In this document: piece by piece, positions 7,758 through 14,559 of the stretch
Position numbering within the stretch: the stretch's first letter is position 1
Layout: each line of letters starts with the position of its first letter
NCBI GenBank assembly: GCA_023416545.1
Contig: JAEZHO010000217.1
Location: 1 to 16,052, forward strand
Direction of reading: 5' to 3'
Source of the DNA: Pseudomonadota bacterium
GTDB lineage: Bacteria > Pseudomonadota > Alphaproteobacteria > Rhizobiales > Rhizobiaceae
DNA length: 16,052 nt
Position numbers and translations under genes: made by a program
The notes under the pieces: generated by a model
The model's input: only the letters and a program-made list of their open reading frames with translations
What the model was told of the DNA's origin: nothing
Database searches by the model: none

Positions 7758-7776
7758 CCCCTCCTTCCGGGAGGGG
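7758..7776 (-). promoter_or_regulatory. Hairpin enclosing the acpS Shine-Dalgarno
   Basis: On the - strand, CCCCTCC (7776-7770), loop CGGAA and GGAGGGG (7764-7758) form a perfect 7-bp, almost all G/C stem. The 3' arm contains the GGAGG ribosome-binding site of acpS and ends two bases before the GTG start. Folding would hide the site from the ribosome. The structure is seen in the sequence. Whether it regulates translation, or is a degenerate palindromic repeat that happens to supply the site, is open. Confidence 0.55.
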
Positions 7777-7807
7777 TCCCGGCGTATGCGGATGCTTCAG
7801 GCCCATG

Positions 7808-7836
7808 AATTGAGCATTGAGGAACGCCACGTCAAG
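7808..7836 (-). promoter_or_regulatory. Possible promoter for the acpS operon
   Basis: On the - strand, CTTGAC (7836-7831) is identical to the alphaproteobacterial -35 consensus. A 17-base spacer leads to TCAATT (7813-7808), a poor -10. If used, transcription would start near 7800 and give a leader of about 45 bases containing the acpS hairpin. The spacing and the -35 are good, but the weak -10 keeps this tentative. Confidence 0.35.
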
Positions 7837-7901
7837 CGCGTCGTCGCATCAGCCGCGCGGCGGCGACGGGATGCCACCTGAAACCGGCGCCGGGAAGCGC
7901 T

Positions 7902-8054
7902 CTAGAAACCCTTGCGGAACAGGCCGCGATCGATCTGCCGCTGGCGGTATTCCAGGTCAACGCGATCGACGGAATCGTTCAGGTATGCGAGTTCGCGCTC
8001 TTCGACGCTCCGGCCCCGCAATGCGCGGGCCACTCTCTTGACGGGTCCAAACAT
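7902..8054 (-). CDS. DUF3563 family small protein
   Basis: This 50-residue protein begins MFGPVKRVARALRGRS and continues with SVEERELAYLNDSVDRVDLE, then a glutamine/arginine-rich end finishing GLFRKGF. The SVEERELAYLN...DRVDLE...RQIDRGLF pattern is what I know as DUF3563, a family of very short proteins of unknown function in rhizobia and some other proteobacteria. The start at 8054 is chosen because the family begins there and an AGAGAGAAG purine stretch precedes it. A longer frame back to 8153 adds residues without similarity. The protein is basic and predicted largely helical, with no signal peptide. It lies between rel and acpS in the same orientation, separated by 120 and 146 bases, so it is probably a separate transcription unit. 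No function can be assigned. Confidence 0.8.
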   Translation of the reverse strand: MFGPVKRVARALRGRSVEERELAYLNDSVDRVDLEYRQRQIDRGLFRKGF

Positions 8055-8174
8055 CTTCTTCTCTCTAAACCGATAACCTCCCGCGCCAATATGGGGACAT
8101 ACGCGTCCGTCCACCAATGCGGAGAGATTGCGCCTGCCCTGCTCTGCCGGCATGCCGACGAAGCAGGAGAAGGC

Positions 8175-10388
8175 TCAGTCGTAGAGGCGCTTGACCGTCG
8201 AGATGCAGTCGAGGTCCTTCAGCTGGGTGAGCAGCTGGTTGAGCTGGCGGAGATCCCAGACTTCGACATCGATGACGATTTCGGAGAAGTCTGCGGCGAC
8301 GCGGCCCATGTCGAGGTTGCGGATGTTGATGTCGAGACCGGCGATGGTCTGGGCGACCGTTGCAAGCGTGCCCGGCTCGTTCAGGGCGTTCATCAGTATC
8401 CGCGCCGTGAACCGGGACTTGTTGTCGTCGTCGAGGTCCCAGCGCACGTCGATCCAGCGTTCCGGCTGGTCGTCGAAGTGCTGCAGCGCGGGCGCCTGGA
8501 TCGGATAGATGGTGATCCGTCCCCCCTCTTCCATGATGCCGACGATGCGGTCGCCCGGCACGGCCCCGTTCGGCGCGAACTTCACCTGCATGCTGCTGGA
8601 GAGGCCGCGGATGGGAACCGGAGAACGTTCGTGTCCTTCGCTCCCGGCATCGCCCGCCGAGCGGCTCGGGACGCGGAACATCATGCCGGAGACGCTGCGC
8701 ACGTTGAACCAGCCCTCGTCGGTCGACGGCTTCACGGTCACGCGCTCGTCCTTGTAGTCGGGATAGACCGCACGCATGACGTCGAGCGACGACAGCTCGC
8801 CGCGACCGACGGCGGCGATCGCGTCCTCCACGTCCTTCTGGCCGAGGCGATGGAGCGCGGGCTTCAGGCCCTCGCGGGAGAAGATCTTGCCGGCGCGGTC
8901 GAAGGTGCGCTCGAGTATCCGGTAGCCGAGGCCGGCATATTGCTTGCGGATGGCCATGCGCGTGGCCCGGCGGATGGCGGCGCGCGCCTTGCCGGTCACG
9001 ACGATCTCCTCCCAGGCGGCGGGCGGAACCTGCACGCCGGAACGGATGATCTCGACCTCGTCGCCGTTGTTCAGCCGGGTGACCAGCGGCATGATGCGGC
9101 CGTTGATCTTGGCGCCGACCGTGGTGTCGCCGATATTGGTGTGGACGGCATAGGCGAAGTCGATCGGCGTCGCGCCCCGCGGCAGGGCGATCAGCTTGCC
9201 CTTCGGGGTGAAGCAGAAGACCTGGTCCTGGAAAAGCTCGAGCTTGGTATGCTCGAGGAACTCTTCCGGGTTATCGCCTTCCGAGAGCGCCTCGATCGTA
9301 TGGCGCAGCCATGAATAGGCGCTGGACTCCTTGGAGAGGAGTTCGTTGGCGCCGCCGTCCTTGTAGAGCGCGTGGGCCGCGATACCGTATTCGGCGATCT
9401 CGTGCATGCGCTTGGTGCGGATCTGCAGCTCGATGCGCTGGCGCGAGGGACCGACGATGGTCGTGTGGATCGACCGGTAGTCGTTCTGCTTCGGCGTCGA
9501 GATATAATCCTTGAACCGGCCCGGAACGACACGCCAGCGGGTGTGGACGATGCCGAGAGCCCGGTAGCAGGCCGGCACGTCGCCGACGATGATGCGGAAG
9601 CCATAGACGTCGGACAGCTGCTCGAACGACAGCGACTTCGACTGCATCTTGCGGAAGACGGAATAGGGCCTCTTCTGGCGGCCCTTCACGACCGCATCGG
9701 TCAGGCCGTTCGCCACCAGGAGATCGCGCAATTCGTCCTCGATCTTGGTGATCAGGCCTTCGTTGCGCGTCGAAAGCTCGGCAAGGCGGTTCGTCACCGT
9801 CTCGTAGGCTTCGGGGTTCAGGTAGCGGAACGACAGGTCTTCCAGTTCGTCGCGGACATCCTGCATACCCATGCGCCCCGCAAGCGGCGCGTAGATATCC
9901 ATGGTTTCCTCGGATATCCTCGCCCGCTTCTCCGGGTTCATGTGCTCCAGCGTGCGCATGTTGTGGAGCCGGTCAGCCAGCTTGACGAGCAGGACGCGCA
10001 CGTCGTCGGAAATGGCCAGCAGCAGCTTGCGGAGGTTCTCCGCCTGCTTTGCCTTCTTGGTGACGAGGTCGAGCCTCTTGAGCTTCGTCAGGCCCTCGAC
10101 GAGGCGACCGATATCCTCCCCGAAGAGCTCGTCGATCTCGGCGCGCGTCGCCGTCGTATCCTCGATTGTGTCGTGCAGCAGGGCGACTGCGATCGTCGAC
10201 TCGTCGAGATGCATGTCCGTGAGGATGGCCGCGACTTCCAGCGGATGCGAGATATAGGGATCGCCGCTCGCGCGCCTCTGCTGCCCGTGCTTCTGCATCG
10301 CATAGACATAGGCCTTGTTGAGCAGAGCTTCGTTGGCATCGGGCTTGTACTTCTGAACCCGCTCAACAAGCTCATATTGCCGCATCAT
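8175..10388 (-). CDS. rel: Bifunctional (p)ppGpp synthetase/hydrolase Rel (RelA/SpoT family)
   Basis: This 737-residue protein shows the long RSH domain order. The N-terminal HD hydrolase has H48, HD at 72-73 and ED at 76-77 in LLHDTIEDT. The synthetase domain (about 240-350) includes RFKDYISTPKQNDYRSIHTT and IELQIRTKRMHEIAEYGIAAH. The TGS domain (about 390-450) includes TPKGKLIALPRGATPIDFAY, and a C-terminal ACT domain lies at about 660-737. Hydrolase and synthetase motifs are both intact, so it should make and degrade (p)ppGpp, as the single long RSH of rhizobia does in the stringent response. It follows rpoZ, as spoT does in E. coli, but a terminator-like hairpin ends about 20 bases before its ATG. 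ATG 10385 is an alternative start three bases in. Confidence 0.96.
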   Translation of the reverse strand: MMRQYELVERVQKYKPDANEALLNKAYVYAMQKHGQQRRASGDPYISHPLEVAAILTDMHLDESTIAVALLHDTIEDTTATRAEIDELFGEDIGRLVEGLTKLKRLDLVTKKAKQAENLRKLLLAISDDVRVLLVKLADRLHNMRTLEHMNPEKRARISEETMDIYAPLAGRMGMQDVRDELEDLSFRYLNPEAYETVTNRLAELSTRNEGLITKIEDELRDLLVANGLTDAVVKGRQKRPYSVFRKMQSKSLSFEQLSDVYGFRIIVGDVPACYRALGIVHTRWRVVPGRFKDYISTPKQNDYRSIHTTIVGPSRQRIELQIRTKRMHEIAEYGIAAHALYKDGGANELLSKESSAYSWLRHTIEALSEGDNPEEFLEHTKLELFQDQVFCFTPKGKLIALPRGATPIDFAYAVHTNIGDTTVGAKINGRIMPLVTRLNNGDEVEIIRSGVQVPPAAWEEIVVTGKARAAIRRATRMAIRKQYAGLGYRILERTFDRAGKIFSREGLKPALHRLGQKDVEDAIAAVGRGELSSLDVMRAVYPDYKDERVTVKPSTDEGWFNVRSVSGMMFRVPSRSAGDAGSEGHERSPVPIRGLSSSMQVKFAPNGAVPGDRIVGIMEEGGRITIYPIQAPALQHFDDQPERWIDVRWDLDDDNKSRFTARILMNALNEPGTLATVAQTIAGLDINIRNLDMGRVAADFSEIVIDVEVWDLRQLNQLLTQLKDLDCISTVKRLYD

Positions 10389-10409
10389 GCCGGAAACGAT
10401 CCTTACTAG

Positions 10410-10445
10410 AAAAACGAAAAGGCGCGCCGGATTGACACCGGCGCG
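10410..10445 (-). terminator. Intrinsic terminator-like hairpin between rpoZ and rel
   Basis: On the - strand, CGCGCCGG (10445-10438), a 7-base loop and CCGGCGCG (10430-10423) form a perfect 8-bp G/C stem. It is followed by CCTTTTCGTTTTTCT. The U-rich tract ends about 21 bases before the rel start codon. It has the form of a rho-independent terminator for rpoZ. Since almost no room remains for a promoter after it, it may instead act as a partial terminator or attenuator in the rel leader. Confidence 0.65.
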
Positions 10446-10491
10446 GCCATCTTAATTCAGATAAGCTTTTTTGAGGCCAGAAGATGAACGA

Positions 10492-10905
10492 TTAGTAATC
10501 GTCGCTCTTTTCCGGCGGAACAAGTCCTTCGATGCCGGCCAGGAGCTCTTCTTCCGACATCTGGTCGAAGGTCACTGCTTCCGGAGCGTCTCCCTCTTCC
10601 TCGCCGCCTGCCGCGCCGCTCGTGGCGCCGGCATTGGCTGGCAGGAGCGACGACGCGTCGTGCTCGGGCTCGTCGACCTCGACATGCTTCTGCAGGGAGT
10701 GGATGAGGTCTTCCTTGAGGTCGTCGGGCGACAGGGTCTCGTCGGCGATCTCGCGCAGAGCGACAACCGGGTTCTTGTCGTTGTCGCGGTCTACCGTGAT
10801 CGACGCACCCTGCGAGATCTGACGTGCACGATGACTGGCCAGAAGCACGAGCTCAAAGCGGTTGTCGACTTTATCGATGCAATCTTCTACGGTGACACGG
10901 GCCAT
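10492..10905 (-). CDS. rpoZ: RNA polymerase omega subunit
   Basis: This 137-residue protein starts MARVTVEDCIDKVDNRFELV and contains SHRARQISQGAS and KNPVVALREIADETL, the conserved core of omega (about residues 1-70). Omega binds the beta' subunit and aids RNA polymerase assembly. In other bacteria it contributes to a ppGpp-binding site, which fits the neighbouring rel. The acidic, alanine/glutamate-rich C-terminal half ending in EKSDDY is the usual rhizobial extension beyond the roughly 90-residue E. coli protein. Start 10905 is chosen for AAGGA six bases upstream and family similarity. A longer frame to 11043 has an unrelated basic leader that would cover the promoter. rel follows after 103 bases. 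Confidence 0.95.
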   Translation of the reverse strand: MARVTVEDCIDKVDNRFELVLLASHRARQISQGASITVDRDNDKNPVVALREIADETLSPDDLKEDLIHSLQKHVEVDEPEHDASSLLPANAGATSGAAGGEEEGDAPEAVTFDQMSEEELLAGIEGLVPPEKSDDY

Positions 10906-10945
10906 TGCCTGTCCTTTGCGGTCGTTATCTCGGGAATTCAGACGC

Positions 10946-10975
10946 CCGATACAGGGATTGACCGGCGAATTCAAG
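10946..10975 (-). promoter_or_regulatory. Putative sigma-70 promoter of rpoZ
   Basis: On the - strand, CTTGAAT (-35, TTGAAT at 10974-10969) is separated by 17 bases from TATCGG (-10, 10951-10946). This gives a predicted start near 10939 and a leader of about 34 bases ending in the AAGGA ribosome-binding site. The -35 is close to the alphaproteobacterial CTTGAC; the -10 is weak. It is the best match in the 285-base region shared with the divergent NYN gene. The rest of that region shows no gene or obvious structured RNA. A weak + strand pair, TTGGAG at 11050 and TAAATG at 11073 (17-base spacer), could serve the NYN gene. Confidence 0.4.
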
Positions 10976-11190
10976 TTTTTCCTGATCGGCGACCCGCCAG
11001 ATCGCCGCCTTCGTGCCGCGGCGCGGAAGGCCTGTGACTTCAAAGTCCTTGGAGAAATCCGAATCGTGCCGTAAATGCGGTTATATCAAGTATTCGTAAT
11101 TTACCCAGACATTATTCATCCCACCGTCTCCCCCGACGGGACGATGCAACCCTGCACAGCCAGGCAACGATAAAACCTGACGGAGGAAAA

Positions 11191-11766
11191 ATGTTCGACC
11201 CCAGAGAGAAGATTGCGCTCTTCATAGACGGTGCGAATCTCTACGCCGCCTCAAAAAGCCTCGGCTTCGACATCGACTACCGCAAGCTGCTCAAGGCCTT
11301 CCAGAAGCGCGGCTATCTGCTGCGGGCCTATTACTACACCGCGCTGATCGAGGATCAGGAATACTCCTCCATCCGTCCCCTGATCGATTGGCTCGACTAC
11401 AACGGCTACAAGGTCGTCACGAAGCCCGCCAAGGAATTCACCGATTCCATGGGGCGCCGGAAGATCAAGGGCAACATGGACATTGAGCTCGCGATCGATG
11501 CGATGGAGCAGTCCGAAACCGTCGACCATCTCGTGCTGTTTTCGGGCGACGGTGATTTCACCACGCTGGTGGAGGCGCTGCAGCGCAAGGGCCGAAAGGT
11601 GTCCGTCGTCTCGACCATGACGACGCAGCCGCCGATGATCGCCGACGACCTGCGCCGCCAGTCCGACCATTTCATCGACCTCGCGTCGCTGAGGGCGGAG
11701 ATCGGTCGCGATCCTTCCGAGCGCCCGCAGAGGACCGCGGAGCCGAGCGAACCCTCGGCAGACTGA
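11191..11766 (+). CDS. NYN domain putative ribonuclease, LabA/DUF88-like
   Basis: This 191-residue protein has the NYN (PIN-like) fold motifs: IALFIDGANLYAA with D13 and N16, KGNMDIELAIDAM with D97, and LVLFSGDGDF with D120 and D122. These acidic residues form the metal site of PIN/NYN nucleases, so the active site looks complete. LabA-like proteins are presumed RNases; the cyanobacterial namesake acts in circadian output. In proteobacteria the role is unknown. The C-terminal 30 residues are acidic, proline-rich and probably disordered. Start ATG is preceded by GGAGG with a 4-base A-rich spacer. It diverges from rpoZ and converges with the UPF0104 membrane protein gene, leaving 10 bases between stops. 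The cytosolic location is inferred from the absence of a signal peptide. Confidence 0.88.
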   Translation: MFDPREKIALFIDGANLYAASKSLGFDIDYRKLLKAFQKRGYLLRAYYYTALIEDQEYSSIRPLIDWLDYNGYKVVTKPAKEFTDSMGRRKIKGNMDIELAIDAMEQSETVDHLVLFSGDGDFTTLVEALQRKGRKVSVVSTMTTQPPMIADDLRRQSDHFIDLASLRAEIGRDPSERPQRTAEPSEPSAD

Positions 11767-11776
11767 AGACCTCTCC

Positions 11777-12745
11777 TCACCCGGTCGTTCCGGCCTTCTG
11801 AAGAGACCCCGTCGACGCTCCCGCCGACGACCGCTTGCGGGCACGGAACACGGCCTCCGTCACCAGGGCGACGGGAATGCCGATCGCGAGCGGAATGAGG
11901 AAGTAGATGACCCTGAAGGCGACGAGCGAGCCGATCGAGGCCTGATCGCCCATCACATGGCGCACGGTCGCCTCCAGCACGCCGAGCCCGCCCGGCGCAT
12001 GCGTGACGATGATCGCGACATTGGCAAGCACGTAGGCCGTCGCCGCCTTGAGGTAGCTGACGTCGGAGGCGGCCGCCATCACCTCCCGCAGGGCCGCGGC
12101 GACCACCGCGAAATTGAGCGTCCCGATCACCACCTGGGCAAGGGCGAGCCGCAGCCTCGGCATCTTGAACGTCCACTTGCGGATCCGCACGGGCGCCCTC
12201 GCGAACCTCGCCAACGCGAGATAGGCGGCAACCGTTGCCAGGCAGGCGGCGCCGATCGCCATGGCCGTGGCCTCGTTGACGCGCAGCACCTCGGCGGCAT
12301 CGGCCGGGTTGATCAACATGACGATGCCCGTCAGCATCGCAAGGCCGATGCCGACAGTGACACCGGAAAGCAGGACGATCTTCGCCACGTCCTCGGCATT
12401 CATGCCCCAGTGCGCGTAATAGCGGTACCGGAGCCCGCCGCTGCTCAGGCCCGCCAGCCCGACGCTCTGGCCGATGGACAGGCTGACGAAGGAGGCAAGC
12501 GCGATCTTCGGATAGGCGAGGTCGTTCTTCACGTAGCGCACGCCGGCCCAGTCGAAGCCGGTGAGGCAGAGATAGGACGCGGCACAGAAGCCCCCGGCTG
12601 CCGCGAGGTTGCCTGCGGGGATGTCCGAAACCGACTGCACGATGTCAGCCCAGGTATATTCGCTGAAGATATTCCCGAGGAGATAGCCCGCAAGGCCGAG
12701 ACCCAGGACGAGGGTGCCGTAGGTCAATATCGTTTTGCGCTTCAT
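11777..12745 (-). CDS. UPF0104 / lysylphosphatidylglycerol synthase TM-region family membrane protein
   Basis: This 322-residue integral membrane protein has about eight hydrophobic segments. The C-terminal signature HAPGGLGVLEATV (about residues 265-277) is the PGG-G-x-E element of the YbhN/MprF-N-terminal family. In MprF this region flips aminoacylated phospholipids across the membrane. The cytosolic aminoacyl-transferase domain of MprF is absent here, so the protein may be a lipid flippase or transporter of unknown substrate. Start 12745 (MKRKTILTYG) gives a membrane helix from residue 5; a longer frame to 12841 adds a basic unrelated leader. The ribosome-binding site is weak. It lies 125 bases downstream of smpB in the same orientation, with a hairpin between them, and converges with the NYN gene. 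Confidence 0.82.
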   Translation of the reverse strand: MKRKTILTYGTLVLGLGLAGYLLGNIFSEYTWADIVQSVSDIPAGNLAAAGGFCAASYLCLTGFDWAGVRYVKNDLAYPKIALASFVSLSIGQSVGLAGLSSGGLRYRYYAHWGMNAEDVAKIVLLSGVTVGIGLAMLTGIVMLINPADAAEVLRVNEATAMAIGAACLATVAAYLALARFARAPVRIRKWTFKMPRLRLALAQVVIGTLNFAVVAAALREVMAAASDVSYLKAATAYVLANVAIIVTHAPGGLGVLEATVRHVMGDQASIGSLVAFRVIYFLIPLAIGIPVALVTEAVFRARKRSSAGASTGSLQKAGTTG

Positions 12746-12847
12746 GAACCGGCTCACGTGAGAATGTGGCCGACAACGGCAGGACCGGGCTTTTGTTCCC
12801 GCTCGTGCCGCAGGGGCGGCAGGTGGCGAGGAAGCCTGCACGCGGGA

Positions 12848-12872
12848 GAAACCGCCTGGAAGCGGCGGTCTC
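12848..12872 (-). terminator. Hairpin overlapping the smpB stop codon, possible weak terminator
   Basis: On the - strand, GAGACCGCC, a 7-base loop and GGCGGTTTC form a 9-bp stem with one G-U pair. The stem begins inside the smpB stop codon. The bases after the stem are not U-rich, so it is at best a weak terminator or a 3' stabilising structure before the UPF0104 gene. Confidence 0.35.
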
Positions 12873-13347
12873 AGTTCTCCTTCAGGAGCCTGCTCTTCTG
12901 GCGGTTCCAGTCGCGCTCCTTCGCCGTCTCCCGCTTGTCGTGGAGCTTCTTGCCCTTGGCGAGCGCCAGTTCGAGCTTGGCCCGGCCGCGGTCGTTGAAA
13001 TAGACCTTGAGCGGCACGAGCGTCATGCCTTCCCGGTTGATGCCCGAGCGCAGCCGGTTGATCTCCCGCTTGCTGAGCAGGAGCTTGCGGCGGCGGCGCG
13101 GCTCGTGATTGAAGCGGTTGGCCTGGAGATATTCCGGGAGATAGGCGTTGATCAGCCAGATCTCGTCGCCTTCGTCGGACGCATAGGACTCGGCGATGTT
13201 CGCCTTGCCCTCGCGCAGCGACTTGACCTCCGTCCCGGTCAGGACAAGGCCGGCCTCATAGGTGTCCATGATTTCATAGTTGAAGCGGGCCTTGCGGTTT
13301 TCCGCGACAATCTTGTTCACCGTTCTCTGGCTGCCTTTGGGGGCCAT
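12871..13347 (-). CDS. smpB: SsrA-binding protein SmpB
   Basis: This 158-residue protein starts MAPKGSQRTVNKIVAENRKA and has the SmpB landmarks NYEIMDTYEAGLVLTGTEVKS (given in part), SYASDEGDEIWLINAYLPEY and KREINRL. It ends in the basic tail DKRETAKERDWNRQK. SmpB binds the tRNA-like domain of tmRNA and brings it to stalled ribosomes for trans-translation; its C-terminal tail senses the empty mRNA channel. Length is normal. No tmRNA gene is visible in this window. It lies 102 bases after dapA in the same orientation, an order common in rhizobia, and could be read from the dapA promoter. The gap shows no strong promoter or terminator. Confidence 0.97.
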   Translation of the reverse strand: MAPKGSQRTVNKIVAENRKARFNYEIMDTYEAGLVLTGTEVKSLREGKANIAESYASDEGDEIWLINAYLPEYLQANRFNHEPRRRRKLLLSKREINRLRSGINREGMTLVPLKVYFNDRGRAKLELALAKGKKLHDKRETAKERDWNRQKSRLLKEN

Positions 13348-13449
13348 CTGTCTCCACCGTGCCCTTCCCTAGCTGGTATCGCCGCGGGAGGGCATTCCCG
13401 GGCCATGCGTCATGTAATGCGGGCGCGCACGAAAGTGAAGCAGCCCGGA

Positions 13450-14334
13450 CTAGTTGAGGAGGCCCGCATGGCGAAGGGCCGCATCGATCGCGGCCTCCGT
13501 CGACGGCTCGACCGACGACATCAGCGGCGAGCGGACCGTCCGGTTGACGCCTCGCGTCCGCCACAGCCCGTGCTTGGCGCCGCAGACGCCCGGCTCGAGG
13601 AAGATCGCCTTGTGGAGCGGCATCAGCCGGTCCTGGTATTCCAGCGCCTTGGCGAAATCGCCGGCAAGCATCGCCGCCTGGAATTCGGCACAGAGCCGCG
13701 GGGCGACGTTCGCCGTGACCGAGATGCATCCGACGCCGCCATGGGCGTTGAAGCCCAGTGCCGTCGCGTCTTCGCCGGAAAGCTGGATGAAATCCTTGCC
13801 ACAGGCGATGCGCTGTTCCGAAACGCGCTCGATCTTGCCCGTGGCATCCTTGACGCCGGCGATATTCCTGTGGGCCTTTGCGAGCGCGCCCATGGTTTCA
13901 GGCGTCATGTCGATCACCGAGCGGCCCGGGATGTTGTAGATGAAGATCGGCAGCGCCACGGCCTCGGCGATGGCGGAGAAATGGGCGAAAAGCCCCTTCT
14001 GGGTAGGCTTGTTGTAATAGGGGGTGACGACCAGGAGCGCGGCGGCGCCGGCCTTCTCGGCATGGGTCCCAAGCTCTATCGCTTCCCGGGTGTTGTTCGA
14101 GCCGGCGCCTGCGATCACCGGAACGCGTCCGGCCGCAACCTCGATGCAGAGTTCGACGACACGCTTGTGTTCCGCATGGGAAAGAGTGGGGGATTCACCG
14201 GTCGTACCGACGGGAACAAGGCCGCTGCTGCCTTCGGCGATCTGCCATTCCACATGATCGGCGAAAGCGCGTTCGTCCACCGCTCCCTCCGCCGTGAAAG
14301 GCGTGACGAGTGCGGGCATCGATCCCTTGAACAT
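13450..14334 (-). CDS. dapA: 4-hydroxy-tetrahydrodipicolinate synthase
   Basis: This 294-residue TIM-barrel enzyme condenses pyruvate with aspartate semialdehyde, the first committed step towards diaminopimelate and lysine. The Schiff-base lysine is K162 in IAGVKDATG. Y133 in IFIYNIPGRS, T44-T45 in VGTTGES, Y107 in TPYYNKPTQ and R138 complete the active site as known from E. coli. Length and start (MFKGSMPALVTPF) match the family. GGGAG lies seven bases before the ATG. Upstream in-frame codons to 14424 form an unrelated leader that would cover the promoter. It diverges from a lytic transglycosylase gene across 225 bases, and smpB follows on the same strand. Confidence 0.97.
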   Translation of the reverse strand: MFKGSMPALVTPFTAEGAVDERAFADHVEWQIAEGSSGLVPVGTTGESPTLSHAEHKRVVELCIEVAAGRVPVIAGAGSNNTREAIELGTHAEKAGAAALLVVTPYYNKPTQKGLFAHFSAIAEAVALPIFIYNIPGRSVIDMTPETMGALAKAHRNIAGVKDATGKIERVSEQRIACGKDFIQLSGEDATALGFNAHGGVGCISVTANVAPRLCAEFQAAMLAGDFAKALEYQDRLMPLHKAIFLEPGVCGAKHGLWRTRGVNRTVRSPLMSSVEPSTEAAIDAALRHAGLLN

Positions 14335-14396
14335 GCATAAACTCCCACCGGCCGGCAGTTCACGCTTCGGCCGCATTCCGTGATTAAGGTGGCGCA

Positions 14397-14425
14397 CAAT
14401 AGAGCGGTGGGAATGCGACGACAAG
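14397..14425 (-). promoter_or_regulatory. Putative sigma-70 promoter of dapA
   Basis: On the - strand, CTTGTC (14425-14420) differs by one base from the alphaproteobacterial -35 CTTGAC. A 17-base spacer leads to CTATTG (14402-14397), which resembles the -10 CTATAT at its first four bases. The predicted start is near 14390, giving a leader of about 55 bases before the dapA ATG. Confidence 0.5.
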
Positions 14426-14496
14426 CGGATGCTGACGCGATTTCTGATGGTGAACCGCGGCGCCGACCGGGCGCAATTTCAACGATGCTGGTAAGC

Positions 14497-14514
14497 CTTC
14501 GTTAATCTACGAAG
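14497..14514. promoter_or_regulatory. Inverted repeat upstream of the lytic transglycosylase gene
   Basis: CTTCGT and ACGAAG form a perfect 6-bp inverted repeat around TAATCT. It lies in an A/T-rich patch that continues into TAATAT (14519-14524), a possible -10 for the + strand gene. The left arm would overlap the -35 position (16-base spacing). It could be an operator or chance; the sequence alone does not decide. Confidence 0.3.
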
Positions 14515-14559
14515 TAGCTAATATAGATAAGGAATCGCTTTCTTGTCGCGAGTCGCCGC

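Noticed and set aside
8091..10409. Long + strand open frames (8091-9314 and 9372-10409) opposite rel
   Set aside because: Both are mirror frames of the rel coding sequence, with no recognisable domain.
10432..10437. TTGACA on the + strand as a promoter -35
   Set aside because: It is the loop of the rpoZ-rel hairpin, points back over rpoZ, and has no -10 partner at a suitable distance.
10906..11190. Possible structured RNA or small gene in the rpoZ/NYN divergent region
   Set aside because: Only promoter-like elements were found. No convincing long stem, tRNA-like fold or ORF with a ribosome-binding site was seen.
12766..14340. A 524-codon + strand open frame across smpB and dapA
   Set aside because: It is antisense to two unmistakable genes and its translation is low-complexity arginine/glycine/histidine-rich.
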